From: Saccharibacillus sacchari DSM 19268
GTDB lineage: Bacteria > Bacillota > Bacilli > Paenibacillales > Paenibacillaceae
DNA: 64,000 nucleotides
NCBI RefSeq assembly: GCF_000585395.1
Contig: NZ_KK073875.1
Location: forward strand, 5,887,631-5,951,630
Direction of reading: 5' to 3'
Shown: one piece after another, positions 16,910 through 27,000 of the stretch
Position numbering within the stretch: the stretch's first letter is position 1
Layout: every line of letters starts with the position of its first letter
Made by a program: the position numbers and the translations under genes
Notes under the pieces: model-generated
Database searches by the model: none
What the model was told of the DNA's origin: nothing
What the model saw: the letters and a program-made list of their open reading frames with translations, nothing else

Positions 16910-17470
16910 TTATGCTTCCGAAACTTCAATCCGCGGATTCATGCCGAATGATCGTTTCGCGGCCTCCGCGGTCTGTTCGACAAGCTGTAAAACCAGTCCC
17001 AGCGACGCCGTTTGCAACGCTTGATAAGGCTTGGGGCCATGACTGTTAACGACCGCCGCGATGCTGTAGTGGCCCACCGGAGCAAACGAGCCTTTCATCG
17101 CCCCTGCAGGTGTTAAAGCGCTTCGGGTCGCTATTATTTTCCCGATCGATCCAGGTTTCCCCAAACAGGCATCAAACGCGACAATGGTCAGTCCATCCGG
17201 TAGCGCAGATACAATCTTCTCCAGGTTAGTCGCATCGCAAGGATCTTCCAATGTGCCGACAACGCGCGGAAATCCTGCGGCTTGCAATCGGCTGCCCACG
17301 AGCGGACCAAAAGCATCGCCGCTTGAGCGGTCCGTGCCTATACATAAAAATAGAAGTTCGTCCGGGCGATAACTTGCCGCGACTTCCGCAAACAGTTCAC
17401 GGAAATCCGCAAAGCGATCCGCCCGCCTCTCCTCGCCGGTCTTAGCCCATACCGATTCGCTTATACTCAC
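16910..17470 (-). CDS. yyaC: spore protease YyaC family protein
   Basis: A protein of 186 residues in the YyaC/GPR-like family of sporulation proteins. Diagnostic segments are FLCIGTDRSSGDAFGPLVGSRL (near 41-62), DPCDATNL and VAFDACLGKPGSIG. The fold resembles that of hydrogenase-maturation-type aspartic peptidases. In spore formers such genes are expressed during sporulation; here no forespore promoter was identified. The start codon is GTG, with AGGTGGG 8 nt upstream. It is the main direct evidence in the window for an endospore former. Confidence 0.85.
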   Translation of the reverse strand: MSISESVWAKTGEERRADRFADFRELFAEVAASYRPDELLFLCIGTDRSSGDAFGPLVGSRLQAAGFPRVVGTLEDPCDATNLEKIVSALPDGLTIVAFDACLGKPGSIGKIIATRSALTPAGAMKGSFAPVGHYSIAAVVNSHGPKPYQALQTASLGLVLQLVEQTAEAAKRSFGMNPRIEVSEA

Positions 17471-17578
17471 TATTCATTCCCACCTCTTGCACTGTCTTCC
17501 CTTACATAAAGATCGCACTTCGATTTTATCGCACTTGTAGGGGTTTCTGCAAAAAAGGATGAGTCGGCAGTCGGTTCG

Positions 17579-17587
17579 TGCTACAAT
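17579..17587 (+). promoter_or_regulatory. extended -10 promoter for the DUF1128 gene
   Basis: TGCTACAAT is a TGn extended -10 motif without a good -35 element, about 100 bp upstream of the ATG. Confidence 0.4.
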
Positions 17588-17689
17588 GAGGAATCATGAG
17601 CCGTCGAAGCCGCGCATTTTTTCCGATCTCCAAGGTGACGAAAGCGCATCAGTCTCCTCGACGAATTGCCTGCCGGAAGGAGATTATAC

Positions 17690-17914
17690 ATGGATTTGTC
17701 CAACAAAACCCAGGAAAATGTGGAGTACATGATCGAAGAAATCAAAAATAAGCTTCGAATGGCTTCCGGAGCGGCGATGCAGCCGTCTTCGTTTTCGGTC
17801 GACCAGTACGATGATATTTTTGACGTATACGATCTGATCATGAACAAACCTAACCTTAGCATTTCCGAAGTTGAAGCGATTGCCTCCGAACTGGGGCGTC
17901 TGCGCAGAAAATAA
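17690..17914 (+). CDS. DUF1128 family protein (YfkK-like)
   Basis: A protein of 74 residues. MDLSNKTQENVEYMIEEIKNKL and SISEVEAIASELGRLRRK match the small conserved DUF1128 family (B. subtilis YfkK), whose function is unknown. The ATG at 17690 follows GGAAGGAG at good spacing; an in-frame ATG further upstream lacks this. A strong terminator follows. Confidence 0.85.
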   Translation: MDLSNKTQENVEYMIEEIKNKLRMASGAAMQPSSFSVDQYDDIFDVYDLIMNKPNLSISEVEAIASELGRLRRK

Positions 17915-17957
17915 GCAGACAAGTGCCGTAGACCTCTTAGAACCCGCATCTTTCGTT

Positions 17958-18003
17958 AAGCCCGGCCTTTTATGCTCTTTTTTGAGCAAAAGGCCGGGCT
18001 TTT
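17958..18003 (+). terminator. terminator after the DUF1128 gene
   Basis: AAGCCCGGCCTTTTATGCTC pairs with GAGCAAAAGGCCGGGCTT across a T-run loop and is followed by TTTGCTTTTC. Confidence 0.8.
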
Positions 18004-18164
18004 GCTTTTCCTTGCTTCCGAAATTCAAGCTTACGCCTGCTCTATACCGCACCGCTCTCCATGTTTCAGGGTGAAAGAGGACGTTTATATAGCAATTAAG
18101 AGCGGCTGCGCAACTGGACCAAGACCAGGCGCAAGCGAGAAAGCCGGGAGCGGAGGTGAGCCGG

Positions 18165-18422
18165 ATGTGGGGAGTGGTGATTAGCCTGATTATGGCGATC
18201 GTCATCGGATTTATCGGAAATGCGTTGGCTGACAACAGGATGCCAGGTGGAATCATTGGGGCTGCCGTTGCCGGGCTTGCCGGAGCTTGGATTGGCAATC
18301 TGCTGTTTGGTAGTTTCGGTCCTAACATTGCAGGCTTCGCCATTATCCCGGCTATACTCGGAACGGCGATCTTCGTTTTGATTCTCGGTCTCATTGCTAC
18401 ACTGTTCAGGCGCGCAGCTTAG
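18165..18422 (+). CDS. GlsB/YeaQ/YmgE-family small membrane protein
   Basis: A hydrophobic protein of 85 residues with three membrane helices and the Gly-rich pattern GGIIGAAVAGLAGAWIGNLLFG typical of the GlsB/YeaQ/YmgE (transglycosylase-associated) family, often general-stress proteins. The ATG at 18165 has GGAGG 8 nt upstream. Upstream, GTTTCA-N14-GTTTAT (18064-18089) is at most a weak sigma-B-like match. Confidence 0.85.
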   Translation: MWGVVISLIMAIVIGFIGNALADNRMPGGIIGAAVAGLAGAWIGNLLFGSFGPNIAGFAIIPAILGTAIFVLILGLIATLFRRAA

Positions 18423-18512
18423 AAGGTTCAATCTACGGAAGCAGTTAAGCAGATTCAACCACAGCGATCCATGGCCGAACGGCCCATGACTACATTTGAG
18501 GAGTGATTTTAG

Positions 18513-19082
18513 ATGAATGAAGCAGAGAGAGATTATCCGGTACAAAGCGGTTCGACTTTTGCAAAGGGTCTTTTGATCGGAGGTCTGATCGGCGCAGCAG
18601 CAGCTCTGCTGTTCGCTCCTAAGCCGGGACGTGACCTTCGCAGCGATATCTCCGATCAAATCGGTGTCGCTACGGACAAAACAAAAGGCGCGGCAAGCAC
18701 AATTGGCCTGAAAGCCAAAGATACCGCTACGGTTGTAGGCGAAAAAGCAAAAACGGCAACCACGGTCGTCAGCGACAAAGCGAAAGCCGCAGCTGAAATC
18801 GTAAGCGATAAAGCGACTACATTGGCTCAATCGGTTTCCGAAAAAACATCCAACGTCGTTCAATCCGTACGCAAAAACAGCGCCGACGTTGCCGAATCCG
18901 TAAAAGAAGCTTCGGCCGATGTGGGCGAAACGGTAAAAGCCGCTTCTGCCGACGTTGCAAACGAAGCCGCAAAAGCGGACAAGGAAATCATGAAAGAAAC
19001 GGCTGACAAGGCGGAAGAAACGAAGAATGAAATCAAATCGTTGAATTCCGGTTCGCCAACAGGCGAAAAACCTGTCCTGTAA
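18513..19082 (+). CDS. YtxH-domain protein with LEA-like repeats
   Basis: A protein of 189 residues. The N-terminus has one hydrophobic Gly/Ala segment (FAKGLLIGGLIGAAAALLFAPKPGRDLR), the hallmark of YtxH proteins. From about residue 50 the chain is made of repeated Ala/Lys/Val-rich 11-mer-like units (VSDKAKAAAEIVSDKATTLAQ), which resemble late-embryogenesis-abundant (LEA group 3-like) amphipathic helices. YtxH proteins in B. subtilis are general-stress proteins under sigma-B/sigma-H. GAGGAG lies upstream of the ATG. It sits next to the sigB operon, in the convergent direction. Confidence 0.85.
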   Translation: MNEAERDYPVQSGSTFAKGLLIGGLIGAAAALLFAPKPGRDLRSDISDQIGVATDKTKGAASTIGLKAKDTATVVGEKAKTATTVVSDKAKAAAEIVSDKATTLAQSVSEKTSNVVQSVRKNSADVAESVKEASADVGETVKAASADVANEAAKADKEIMKETADKAEETKNEIKSLNSGSPTGEKPVL

Positions 19083-19100
19083 CTCTAAGGAATCTCACCA

Positions 19101-19129
19101 AAAGCCGGCTGATTCAGCCGGCTTTTTTT
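19101..19129 (+). terminator. terminator after the YtxH-like gene
   Basis: AAAGCCGGCTGATTCAGCCGGC is followed by seven T residues. Confidence 0.8.
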
Positions 19130-19240
19130 ATCGAACTCCATTCTCTTTTTCTTCCGTAATTCGATCCTTTATTTCTTCCCAAGTGCCGCGAAGCTCAAGC
19201 CTATCCAGATTACTAACATACACGAAAGCGGGGGATTTCC

Positions 19241-19660
19241 ATGTCACCAACCGAAACTCGGCCCAATTCGGGCGATCGTTTCGCTAGCGGCACGATCGAA
19301 CAAAACGAACGAACAAATGACGGTACGCTCCGTCCGCAGGATTTGTCCAAAGATCATCCGTTTGAACTTCGTCATGAAGTGTCCCGTTTGAATAAGCAGC
19401 TGGAGGATATCTCGGTGGCTTTGAAAAAGGGAGACTTCAAAGACCTTGTCGAAAATTATACGGATTGGAAAAGGCGCATAATCTCCAACTTTACCGCCGG
19501 CATTGCCAGAGGTCTCGGCTTATCGGTCGGCACTGTAGTCGTGATCGCTTTATTGACCTGGATCGCTTCGGTGATGGCGAGCCTTGGCGTTCCTTACGTC
19601 AGCGACTTCTTCGACTATGTCGGAAGCTTGATCCAGCAAGGCCGCAATGGCGCATCTTAA
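19241..19660 (+). CDS. DUF5665-like membrane protein
   Basis: A protein of 139 residues. The first 75 residues are hydrophilic with a helical heptad-like stretch (RLNKQLEDISVALKKGD). A membrane helix (SVGTVVVIALLTWIASVMASL, near 95-115) precedes a short amphipathic tail (FFDYVGSLIQQ). This matches the DUF5665 family of Bacilli; the function is unknown. It shares a bidirectional terminator with sigB. Confidence 0.7.
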   Translation: MSPTETRPNSGDRFASGTIEQNERTNDGTLRPQDLSKDHPFELRHEVSRLNKQLEDISVALKKGDFKDLVENYTDWKRRIISNFTAGIARGLGLSVGTVVVIALLTWIASVMASLGVPYVSDFFDYVGSLIQQGRNGAS

Positions 19661-19699
19661 GCGCTGTCGCCAATGTGTATAACAGACAAAAAAGAACGC

Positions 19700-19750
19700 A
19701 AAATGGCCATGTCGTCTTCTCCTTAAAGGGAATAGGACACGGCCATTTTA
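19700..19750. terminator. bidirectional terminator between the DUF5665-like gene and sigB
   Basis: AAAATGGCC (19700-19708) and GGCCATTTT (19741-19749) are inverted, with GTC/GAC extending the stem. It lies between the two convergent stop codons. Confidence 0.65.
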
Positions 19751-19772
19751 TGATGAACTTGGATCGTTATTT

Positions 19773-20546
19773 TCATAACGAGGAAGAATTGGACATGATC
19801 TGCTTAAGCTTTTCTGTGGCCCGTTTTTGAATTCGGGACACGCTCATTTGGGAAACGCCAAGCTTTTGCGCAATGGCACGCTGCGACTGACCTTCCTGGA
19901 AGGCGAGCAGCAGCACTTTCTGCTCCTGCTCCTTCAACTGGCTAAGCGCCTGTTGAAGGTCCATGCGCCGTTCGACAGTATCATAGTCGTTGACGTCCGA
20001 ACTAATCAACTCGCCGAGCGTTGCTGCGCTTTCCTCTTGAGAAAGCGGAGAATCGAGAGAAACGTAATGGTAGCATTCGCGTCCAGCCAACACTTCCACG
20101 GTTTCTTCGACGCTCAAATCAAGATATTGCGCGATTTCTTTGACATCGGGTGAACGCTCCAGACGAACCGTCAATTCGTCGATCGCCTGCTGAACAAGCG
20201 CTCCTTTTTCCTTGATTCGTCTCGGCACCTGTATGTACCATGATTTGTCTCGCAAAAAGTTCTTCATATGCCCGATCATACTTTTCATCGCATAGGGCTC
20301 AAAAGGAATCCCCAATTGAATGTCATACTGTTGAAGCAGGCGAATCAATGCCATTTGACCAACCTGATACAAGTCTTCGTAAAGATCAGGCCGATTTCTG
20401 GCAATCTTGCCTGCGGCCATCTTCACCATCGGTTCATACTTTTTGATCAGTACCGTGGCGATTTCGTTGTCCTTGGTCTGCTGATATTCCCAAATCAAGG
20501 ACACCGCTTCGGACATGGATTCAGGCGGGGTCACTTTATCATTCAT
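19773..20546 (-). CDS. sigB: RNA polymerase sigma-B factor
   Basis: A protein of 257 residues of the sigma-B/F/G type with regions 2, 3 and 4. Region 2 includes YEDLYQVGQMALIRLLQQYD and VPRRIKEKG. The region 4 helix-turn-helix is SQRAIAQKLGVSQMSVSRIQKRA. It directs RNA polymerase to general-stress promoters (GTTTAA-N13/14-GGGTAA/T in B. subtilis). It overlaps rsbW by 4 bp in the order rsbV-rsbW-sigB, which identifies it as sigma-B rather than the sporulation sigma-F (whose partners are spoIIAA/spoIIAB). Candidate promoters matching its consensus occur at 29.5-31.0 kb. Confidence 0.92.
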   Translation of the reverse strand: MNDKVTPPESMSEAVSLIWEYQQTKDNEIATVLIKKYEPMVKMAAGKIARNRPDLYEDLYQVGQMALIRLLQQYDIQLGIPFEPYAMKSMIGHMKNFLRDKSWYIQVPRRIKEKGALVQQAIDELTVRLERSPDVKEIAQYLDLSVEETVEVLAGRECYHYVSLDSPLSQEESAATLGELISSDVNDYDTVERRMDLQQALSQLKEQEQKVLLLAFQEGQSQRAIAQKLGVSQMSVSRIQKRATEKLKQIMSNSSSL

Positions 20547-20998
20547 ACTTTCTCCTCACTCCTGGTGAGACGCTTGGTCAAAACGACCTGCGTTCCTTTT
20601 CCGCTCTCGCTGGCAACGTTAACGTCGTCCATGAGAGCTTGCATCAGATAGAAACCAAGACCGCCGATTTCCACATCATGCAAATCTTTGTCGTGCAGCG
20701 TAGGGGCAGTATCGGAAGGTTCGTTGCCCGGCAACGAGAAGCTTACGCCTTCATCCTTGACTGTAATCGTAAGTTCTTCTCTGGTAACGCCAAAGACAAC
20801 TTCCACTAATCCTCCTTCCTGTCCGTACGCATATAAAACTGAGTTATTGCAAGCTTCCGACACGGCAACTTTCATATCCTCGATGTCTTCATAGGAAAAG
20901 CCCATCTTGGACGCGATGCCGTACAGGTTCAGCCGTACAATATCCACGTAGTCGGCGGTAGCCGGTAAGTTGAGGGTAACGGTTTGATCTGCTTTCAT
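20543..20998 (-). CDS. rsbW: anti-sigma-B factor, serine kinase RsbW
   Basis: A GHKL-fold kinase of 151 residues. The N-box AVSEACNNSVLYAY (near 45-58), the G1 motif DEGVSF (near 82) and the GGLGFYLM segment (near 112) form the ATP site. In the partner-switching scheme RsbW holds sigma-B inactive and phosphorylates RsbV. Its stop overlaps the sigB start by 4 bp, giving translational coupling of sigma factor and anti-sigma factor. Confidence 0.93.
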   Translation of the reverse strand: MKADQTVTLNLPATADYVDIVRLNLYGIASKMGFSYEDIEDMKVAVSEACNNSVLYAYGQEGGLVEVVFGVTREELTITVKDEGVSFSLPGNEPSDTAPTLHDKDLHDVEIGGLGFYLMQALMDDVNVASESGKGTQVVLTKRLTRSEEKV

Positions 20999-21016
20999 GC
21001 GTTGTTCGATCCTTTC

Positions 21017-21355
21017 CTATTGGGAATTCTCTTGGGGTTCAAAAAATTTGGCGATGCCTGTCATGTCGAACAGCTTTTGAATTTGTGTCGGCACTTCTTC
21101 TACGCTGAACGAAGCGTTCACGGAATGCCGTGCTTTCAAAATGGACAACAGAATCCCAATCCCCGTACTGTCGATATACTTCAATTCTTTCAAATTGATG
21201 GCCAAGTCGACCTTGGAATCCCCTACAAGCGGCTCCATGACAAGACGAAAATCCGGTGCTACGGATAAATCGAGTTCCCCACTCAGGTATACCGTATTTT
21301 TTCCTTCTTCAGAAACCGTTCTAGCATTGAACTTGTCGTTTTTATTTGTGGTCAT
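21017..21355 (-). CDS. rsbV: anti-anti-sigma-B factor RsbV (STAS domain)
   Basis: A STAS-domain protein of 112 residues. The phosphorylatable Ser is Ser63 in LKYIDSTGIGIL. When dephosphorylated it should bind RsbW and free sigma-B. AGGGAG lies 7 nt before the ATG at 21355; the ATG at 21361 is too close to it, so translation should start at MTTNKNDKF. The upstream gene ends 118 bp away. Only a weak sigma-B-like sequence is seen between them (GGGAAT with a poor -35), so autoregulation is not certain. Confidence 0.92.
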   Translation of the reverse strand: MTTNKNDKFNARTVSEEGKNTVYLSGELDLSVAPDFRLVMEPLVGDSKVDLAINLKELKYIDSTGIGILLSILKARHSVNASFSVEEVPTQIQKLFDMTGIAKFFEPQENSQ

Positions 21356-21472
21356 AGACATTCTCCCTAAAAAAATGTTTTCTAAGCTTATTAAACATAA
21401 ACCAAGCGATTGAAACGAAAGCCGACAGATCCATTCCCGCAAGCCGCAGCCCGAAAAGACACTTGTACCGCT

Positions 21473-23131
21473 TTAATGAGCGGCTTTTTTTATCGGATAA
21501 CCACGGTATGCGGACAAGTGACGCGCAATCACTTGCTTGATTCCGGCCATCTTGACCGGTTTGCTGATGTAATCGTCCATCCCGGCTTCAAGGCAGCGCG
21601 ACTGAATGTCGTTCATCACGTTCGCCGTCATCGCTACGATCACGGGACCTGCTCCCGCCGGGAACCGTTCCCGAATTTTTCTCGTTGCTTCGATACCGTC
21701 CATCACAGGCATTTGCAAATCCATGAATACATAATCATAAGACTGGTCATCCAACATCTGAAGGGCCTGTTCTCCGTCTTCCGCGGCTGCGGCAGACACA
21801 TCCATCTTGCCTAACATGCTGAGCATCAGCTTACGGTTAACGGGGTGGTCGTCCACAATCAATACGGATGCGGGAACCGCCATTTCCTCATGCAGTACGT
21901 TCAAGGCTTCGTTTCGAAACGGACTGGGCTCTTCGGGTTGAAAAGCTTGAACCTGGATCGTGAAGACGAAAGTAGCTCCTCCTTCGTCCATGGCCTCGAC
22001 AGAAATATCGCCGCCCATCATTTCGACCAACGTTTTGCAAATGGCCAAGCCAAGTCCCGTACCGCCATACTTTCGAGTCATGGAAGAATCGAGCTGAGAG
22101 AACGGTTGGAACAAACGATGGACTTTTTCGGGCGAAATGCCGATTCCCGTGTCCTTAACCGCAAATTCCAACGTCAATCGGTCGTCTTCTTCTGCTCGTT
22201 TGGATACGACCAGGTAAATGCCGCCTTGATCGGTAAACTTCACGGCATTCGCCACTAGGTTAATCAGCACCTGCCGCAAACGGGTCATGTCGCCGTATAA
22301 GAGCTCCGGCACCGACTCCTCCGTAAAGTATACCATCTCTAAGTTCTTTCGAGTCGTTTCCATCGTAAACAGATTAAAAACTTCGCTAATGCATGTTTTC
22401 AGTTCAAAAGGATGCTCTTCAAGCTCCATCTTGCCGGATTCCATTTTGGTGAAGTCCAAGATATCGTTGATGACCGTTACGAGTGCATCCGCACTGCCGC
22501 GGATAATCTCCGTGTACTCCTTTTGTTCCGGCTTCAGTTCTGTCTCCATCAACAAGTCGATCATACCGATAACCCCATTCATCGGCGTGCGAATTTCATG
22601 GCTCATCATGGCCAGGAACTCCGTTTTCGCCTTGGCTGCGATCTCGGCCGCTTCTTTCGCCTTGACCAGCTCTTCGTTGATCTTCTCCAACTCTTGCGTC
22701 TTCTGATGCAGGAGCGTGGTCTGATCCTTCAGACGCTTATTGGCCAAATACATGCTAACGAACCCCTCAATTTTTGATTTCAAAATTTGGGGGATGAACG
22801 GTTTTACCATATAATCGATCGCGCCCGCGGAGTAGCCCGCAAACAAATGCTCGGATTCCTTGCTGTTGGCCGAGATAAAGATGATCGGAATATCTTTTGT
22901 TTTTTCTCTGGCCTTGACGAGCTTTGCAGTCTCGATGCCATCCATGCCCGGCATCTGCACATCGAGCACAATAACCGCAAATTCGTCTTTCAGCAGGCAG
23001 CGAAGCGCTTCTTCGCCCGAAGTCGCCTTCACAAGCGTATAGCGCTCACTCCCCAAAACGGCTTCCAAAGCGAGCAAGTTCTCCGGACGGTCGTCGACCA
23101 GCAGGATATGAATGGGCTCTTGAACCACCAT
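21473..23131 (-). CDS. hybrid histidine kinase, receiver-HisKA-HATPase-receiver
   Basis: A cytoplasmic protein of 552 residues without a sensor or membrane domain. Receiver 1 has its phosphoryl-accepting Asp57 ([12 protein letters not shown]) and Lys110. A coiled coil spans about 130-170. The HisKA box has His178 (MMSHEIRTP). The ATPase has the N-box ([12 protein letters not shown]), G1 (DTGIGIS, 327) and G2 (GGTGLGL, 356). Receiver 2 has Asp471 ([11 protein letters not shown]). The N-terminal receiver suggests that another kinase controls it. It is 19 bp downstream of the CheR-type gene and upstream of rsbV, so it probably belongs to the stress-sensing module. The B. cereus RsbKYM set has no such protein that I know of. 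Confidence 0.9.
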   Translation of the reverse strand: MVVQEPIHILLVDDRPENLLALEAVLGSERYTLVKATSGEEALRCLLKDEFAVIVLDVQMPGMDGIETAKLVKAREKTKDIPIIFISANSKESEHLFAGYSAGAIDYMVKPFIPQILKSKIEGFVSMYLANKRLKDQTTLLHQKTQELEKINEELVKAKEAAEIAAKAKTEFLAMMSHEIRTPMNGVIGMIDLLMETELKPEQKEYTEIIRGSADALVTVINDILDFTKMESGKMELEEHPFELKTCISEVFNLFTMETTRKNLEMVYFTEESVPELLYGDMTRLRQVLINLVANAVKFTDQGGIYLVVSKRAEEDDRLTLEFAVKDTGIGISPEKVHRLFQPFSQLDSSMTRKYGGTGLGLAICKTLVEMMGGDISVEAMDEGGATFVFTIQVQAFQPEEPSPFRNEALNVLHEEMAVPASVLIVDDHPVNRKLMLSMLGKMDVSAAAAEDGEQALQMLDDQSYDYVFMDLQMPVMDGIEATRKIRERFPAGAGPVIVAMTANVMNDIQSRCLEAGMDDYISKPVKMAGIKQVIARHLSAYRGYPIKKAAH

Positions 23132-23149
23132 GGAATCCCCCTACGCTTT

Positions 23150-24019
23150 CTATTTAATCTTCCGGTAGATCTTCTCGACCCGATCCAGCGGCTCATAACA
23201 GTCACTGAATTGAGTGAAATGAATAGACTCTTTCGAACCGAGAACCAAAATGCCGAAACGGCTGAGGCTCTCATAAAAAAGTCCATGTACCTGATCCCGG
23301 AGCGTATCATTGAAATAAATCATAACGTTCCGGCAAAAGATGACGTTAAATTCATTAAAGGAACGGTCGGTTGCCAGATTATGCTCGGCAAAGATGATGT
23401 TTTTACGCAGATAAGGTTGAAGCATGACCGAATTGTACTTGGCGGTGTAGTAGTCCGAAAAAGACTGCGTACCTCCGGCTTCCAAATAATTTTTCGTGTA
23501 TAGCTTCATTTTCTCGATCCCGTAAATCCCTTCTTTGGCCTGCTTAAGCGAACGGTCGTTCATGTCAGTGGCATAAATGCGCGCCTTGTCGTACAATCCC
23601 TCTTCATGCAGCAGGATCGCCATGGAATAGACTTCTTCTCCCGTCGAACAACCGGCGTGCCAGATTCGGATGTACGGATAAGTTCGCAGGATCGGAACAA
23701 CTTCGCGGCGAAACGTACGGAACAATTCAGGATCGCGAAACATTTCGGTGACCGGGATCGAAAGGCTCTGCACCATGCGCTCGAAACAGGATCGATCGTG
23801 CAGTACTTTATTTTGAAGCTGGGAGATCGTATCGAGGTTCTCCGCGTGTACATGATGCCAAATCCGACGCATGAGCGACGGCTTGGCGTAATTCCGAAAG
23901 TCGTATCCGTATAATCGGTGAACCCCTTCAAGCAGAAGATCCGCTTCAATGGTCTCGCGCTCGCTTAAGTCGGAACCGTTTTCCGGTATAGTCGTTTCCT
24001 GAAATCCATCGAATGTCAT
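23150..24019 (-). CDS. rsbM: CheR-type methyltransferase, probable RsbM
   Basis: A protein of 289 residues with both CheR parts: an N-terminal helical domain (to about 105, ending SIPVTEMFRDPELF) and a SAM-binding domain with motif I IRIWHAGCSTGEEVYS (near 118-132) and the FCRNVMIYF motif (near 232). No chemoreceptor genes are nearby. In the B. cereus group RsbM, a CheR-like enzyme, methylates the hybrid kinase RsbK and damps the sigma-B response (established for that group). Here the gene sits directly after the large hybrid kinase gene and in the sigB neighbourhood, so the same role is inferred. Confidence 0.82.
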   Translation of the reverse strand: MTFDGFQETTIPENGSDLSERETIEADLLLEGVHRLYGYDFRNYAKPSLMRRIWHHVHAENLDTISQLQNKVLHDRSCFERMVQSLSIPVTEMFRDPELFRTFRREVVPILRTYPYIRIWHAGCSTGEEVYSMAILLHEEGLYDKARIYATDMNDRSLKQAKEGIYGIEKMKLYTKNYLEAGGTQSFSDYYTAKYNSVMLQPYLRKNIIFAEHNLATDRSFNEFNVIFCRNVMIYFNDTLRDQVHGLFYESLSRFGILVLGSKESIHFTQFSDCYEPLDRVEKIYRKIK

Positions 24020-24082
24020 AGGTTCAACCTCAGCTTATCTAAAAATCGTGTTTAATCTTTGTTTATTACCCAAAATTTTCGT

Positions 24083-27000
24083 TTACGAATACAACCAAAC
24101 GCGCATCAACGAAAGAAGCTGTTCCGTTTGTATCGGTTTTTTAACATAATCGGATGCTCCGGCCTCGATACACTTGCTTCGATCTTCTTTCATCGCCTTC
24201 GCCGTCAACGCAATGATCGGAATCCGCTCGAACTCGGGCAGCTGCCGAATTCGGCGCATCGCTTCGTAACCGTCCATCTCCGGCATCATCATATCCATCA
24301 AAATCAAGTCGAAATCTTGATGATTTTCGAGAATTTCAAGCGCCTCGCGCCCGTTCTCGGCAAAGGTCACATCCATTCGGTAACCTTCGAGCACGCTCGA
24401 TAACGCGAATACGTTTCGCACGTCATCGTCGACGAGAAGAATTTTCTTTCCTTCGAACAGCGTTTCTTTGTTATGCAGCTTTTGAAGGATTTTCCGCTTG
24501 TCTTCCGGCAAGTCGGCTTCGACGCGATGCAGGAACAACGTGGTCTCGTCGAGCAAGCGTTCCGGAGATTTGACGTCTTTGACGATGATGGATTCCGCGT
24601 ATTGCCGCAGTTTGGTTTCTTCTTTGGCATCGAGGTCTTTGCCGGTATAAATGATGATCGGCAGGTCGCGCAGGCGTTCGTCTTCGCGAATCCGATCCAG
24701 CATCTCGAACCCGGTCATATCGGACAGCATCAGGTCCAATACCATGCAGTCGTAATGATGACGCTGCAATTCTTCCAGCGCTTGCGTTCCGGTCGCTACG
24801 GCTTTGATCGCCACGTCGTCGTGTCCGATCAACTCGATGATGGCATGGCGCTGCACGTCGTCGTCCTCGACGATCAGCAGATGCTTGAGTCCTTTGTCCG
24901 CGTACGAACCGATGGAGGAAAAGGCCCGTTCCAGCCCTTCTTTGTCGGCCGGTTTTTTCAGATAGGCGATTGCGCCCATCATCAATCCCTGCTTCACGTC
25001 ATCGACGACGGATACGACATGGACCGGAATATGACGCGTCTCGGAGCTGCTTTTCAGCTCGCTCAAGATCGTCCAACCGTCGATTACCGGAAGCTGGATA
25101 TCAAGAATGATCGCATCCGGCATGCGGCTGCGCGCCGTTTCGAGACCGGTATCGCCTTGTACCTCGACAATCGCTTTGTAGCCGTTGCCGCGCGCCATGT
25201 CGCGCAGAATGACGGCGAATTTCGGATCGTCTTCGATGATCAGCAGCACTTTGTCATGCGGGTTCACGCTATCGCGATCGTCTTCGATCTCCGGACGGTG
25301 CGGTTTTGGCGCGATCGGTTCGACCGCCGCCGGCTTGCCGCGCTTCGATATCAATCGTTCGTCTGCATCCGGTTGAAGAACCTGCATTGCGGCGTTGGTT
25401 TTATCCACCGAATCTTCCCCGGACGCGTAAGTGGTCAACTTCGGCACGTAAAGCGTGAAGCGGCTGCCTCTGCCGTCTTCGCTTTCAAGCTCGATGCCGC
25501 CTCCGAGCAGCTTCGCCAGTTCGCGGCTGATCGAAAGTCCCAGGCCGGTGCCGCCGTATTTGCGGCTGGTCGTGCCGTCGACTTGTTGGAAAGCTTCGAA
25601 TACGATATCCGTTTTATCCTGCGGAATGCCGATGCCGGTATCGATAACGGAAAATTCGATAAATTTCCGCTTTTTCTCCAAATGCTCCGGCAAATGTTCG
25701 GGCTTCGCTTCTTGAACCTGGAAGGTTACCGAGCCTTCTGAAGTGAATTTGAATGCGTTGGACAGCAAGTTGCGCAGCACTTGTTTGAGTCGATGCCCGT
25801 CGGTCAGCAGCGTGCTCGGCAAATGGGCCGTATCGACTTCGATGTTCAAATCGATGCCTTTTTTCTCCGCGACCGCCGAGAAATTGTTGGCGACGAACGT
25901 CGTGATTTCATCAAATTCTACCGGTTCGCGATTTAATTCCATCTTACCTGCGTCCACTTTGGACAAATCCAAAATTTCGTCGATCATTTTGAGCAAATCG
26001 GCACCGGACATGTAGATCGTCTGCGCGTATTCCACTTGCTTCGGTTCCAGGTTGCCTTGTTTATTTTCCGCAAGCAGCTGCGACAAAATCAGCAAACTAT
26101 TTAGCGGCGTGCGAAGCTCATGCGACATATTGGCCAAAAACTCGGATTTGTATTTGCTTGATACCGCCAACTGCATCGTCTGGCGCTCCAGCTGTACCCG
26201 GGCATGCTCGACTTCGCGGTTTTTTTCTTCCGTCTCATGCACTTGTTCTTCCAAAGCGCGGGTCTTGGCGATCAACTCGGTATTGAAATGTTCGAGTTCT
26301 TCTTGCTGACGCTGGAGCAGTTCTTCGGATCGTTTAAGCGCGTCGGTTTGCGATTCGAGGCTTTCGTTCGAACGTTTGAGTTCTTCCTGCTGCGTCTGAA
26401 GTTCTTCCGATTGACATTGAAGTTCTTCGGTCAGCGCCTGCGACTCGCGCAGCAATTCTTCGACGCGCAGGCGTCCGTTGATGTTGTTCAAGATGACGCC
26501 CAGGTTGGTCATCAACTGATCAAGCAATTGGCGCTGAAGTTCGTTGAACGGCGTGAGGGAAGCGATTTCGAACACGCCGATGAGTTCGCCTTCCGCCAAA
26601 ATCGGATGAATCAGGATTTGCGCGGAACGGCTTTCGCCGAGTGCGGAGTGAATATGAATGTACTGTTGGGACGCTTCTTCCAGCACGATGATCCGACGGT
26701 CCGCCGCGCTTTGCCCAAGCAGCCCTTCGCCTACTTCGAACGAAGATTTGGATTTGGACGTTTTTCTATCCGCAAAAGCGTACGTGCCGTACAAACTCAT
26801 TTCGTTCGGATTTTTCACGTCGGCCAAATACAAAGCTCCGTACTCGGCTCCCAACACGGGCGTGAACTCGCTGACGAATGTTTGCGACACCTTTTCCAGA
26901 GACATGATTCCTTTCAATACATCGGTGATCCGGGCCATGTTCGAATTGATCCAGGCTTGATTGTTTTGCGCTTCCGCGTAAGCCCGTTCGATCGCCTGCT

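Noticed and set aside
18064-18089. Sigma-B promoter upstream of the GlsB-like gene
   Set aside because: GTTTCA-N14-GTTTAT lacks the GGG of the -10, so it was not listed as a feature.
21356-21472. Sigma-B promoter directly upstream of rsbV
   Set aside because: GGGAAT with CTTTTC 14 nt upstream fits the -35 at only three of six positions; no good match of the kind seen at 30.8 and 31.0 kb.
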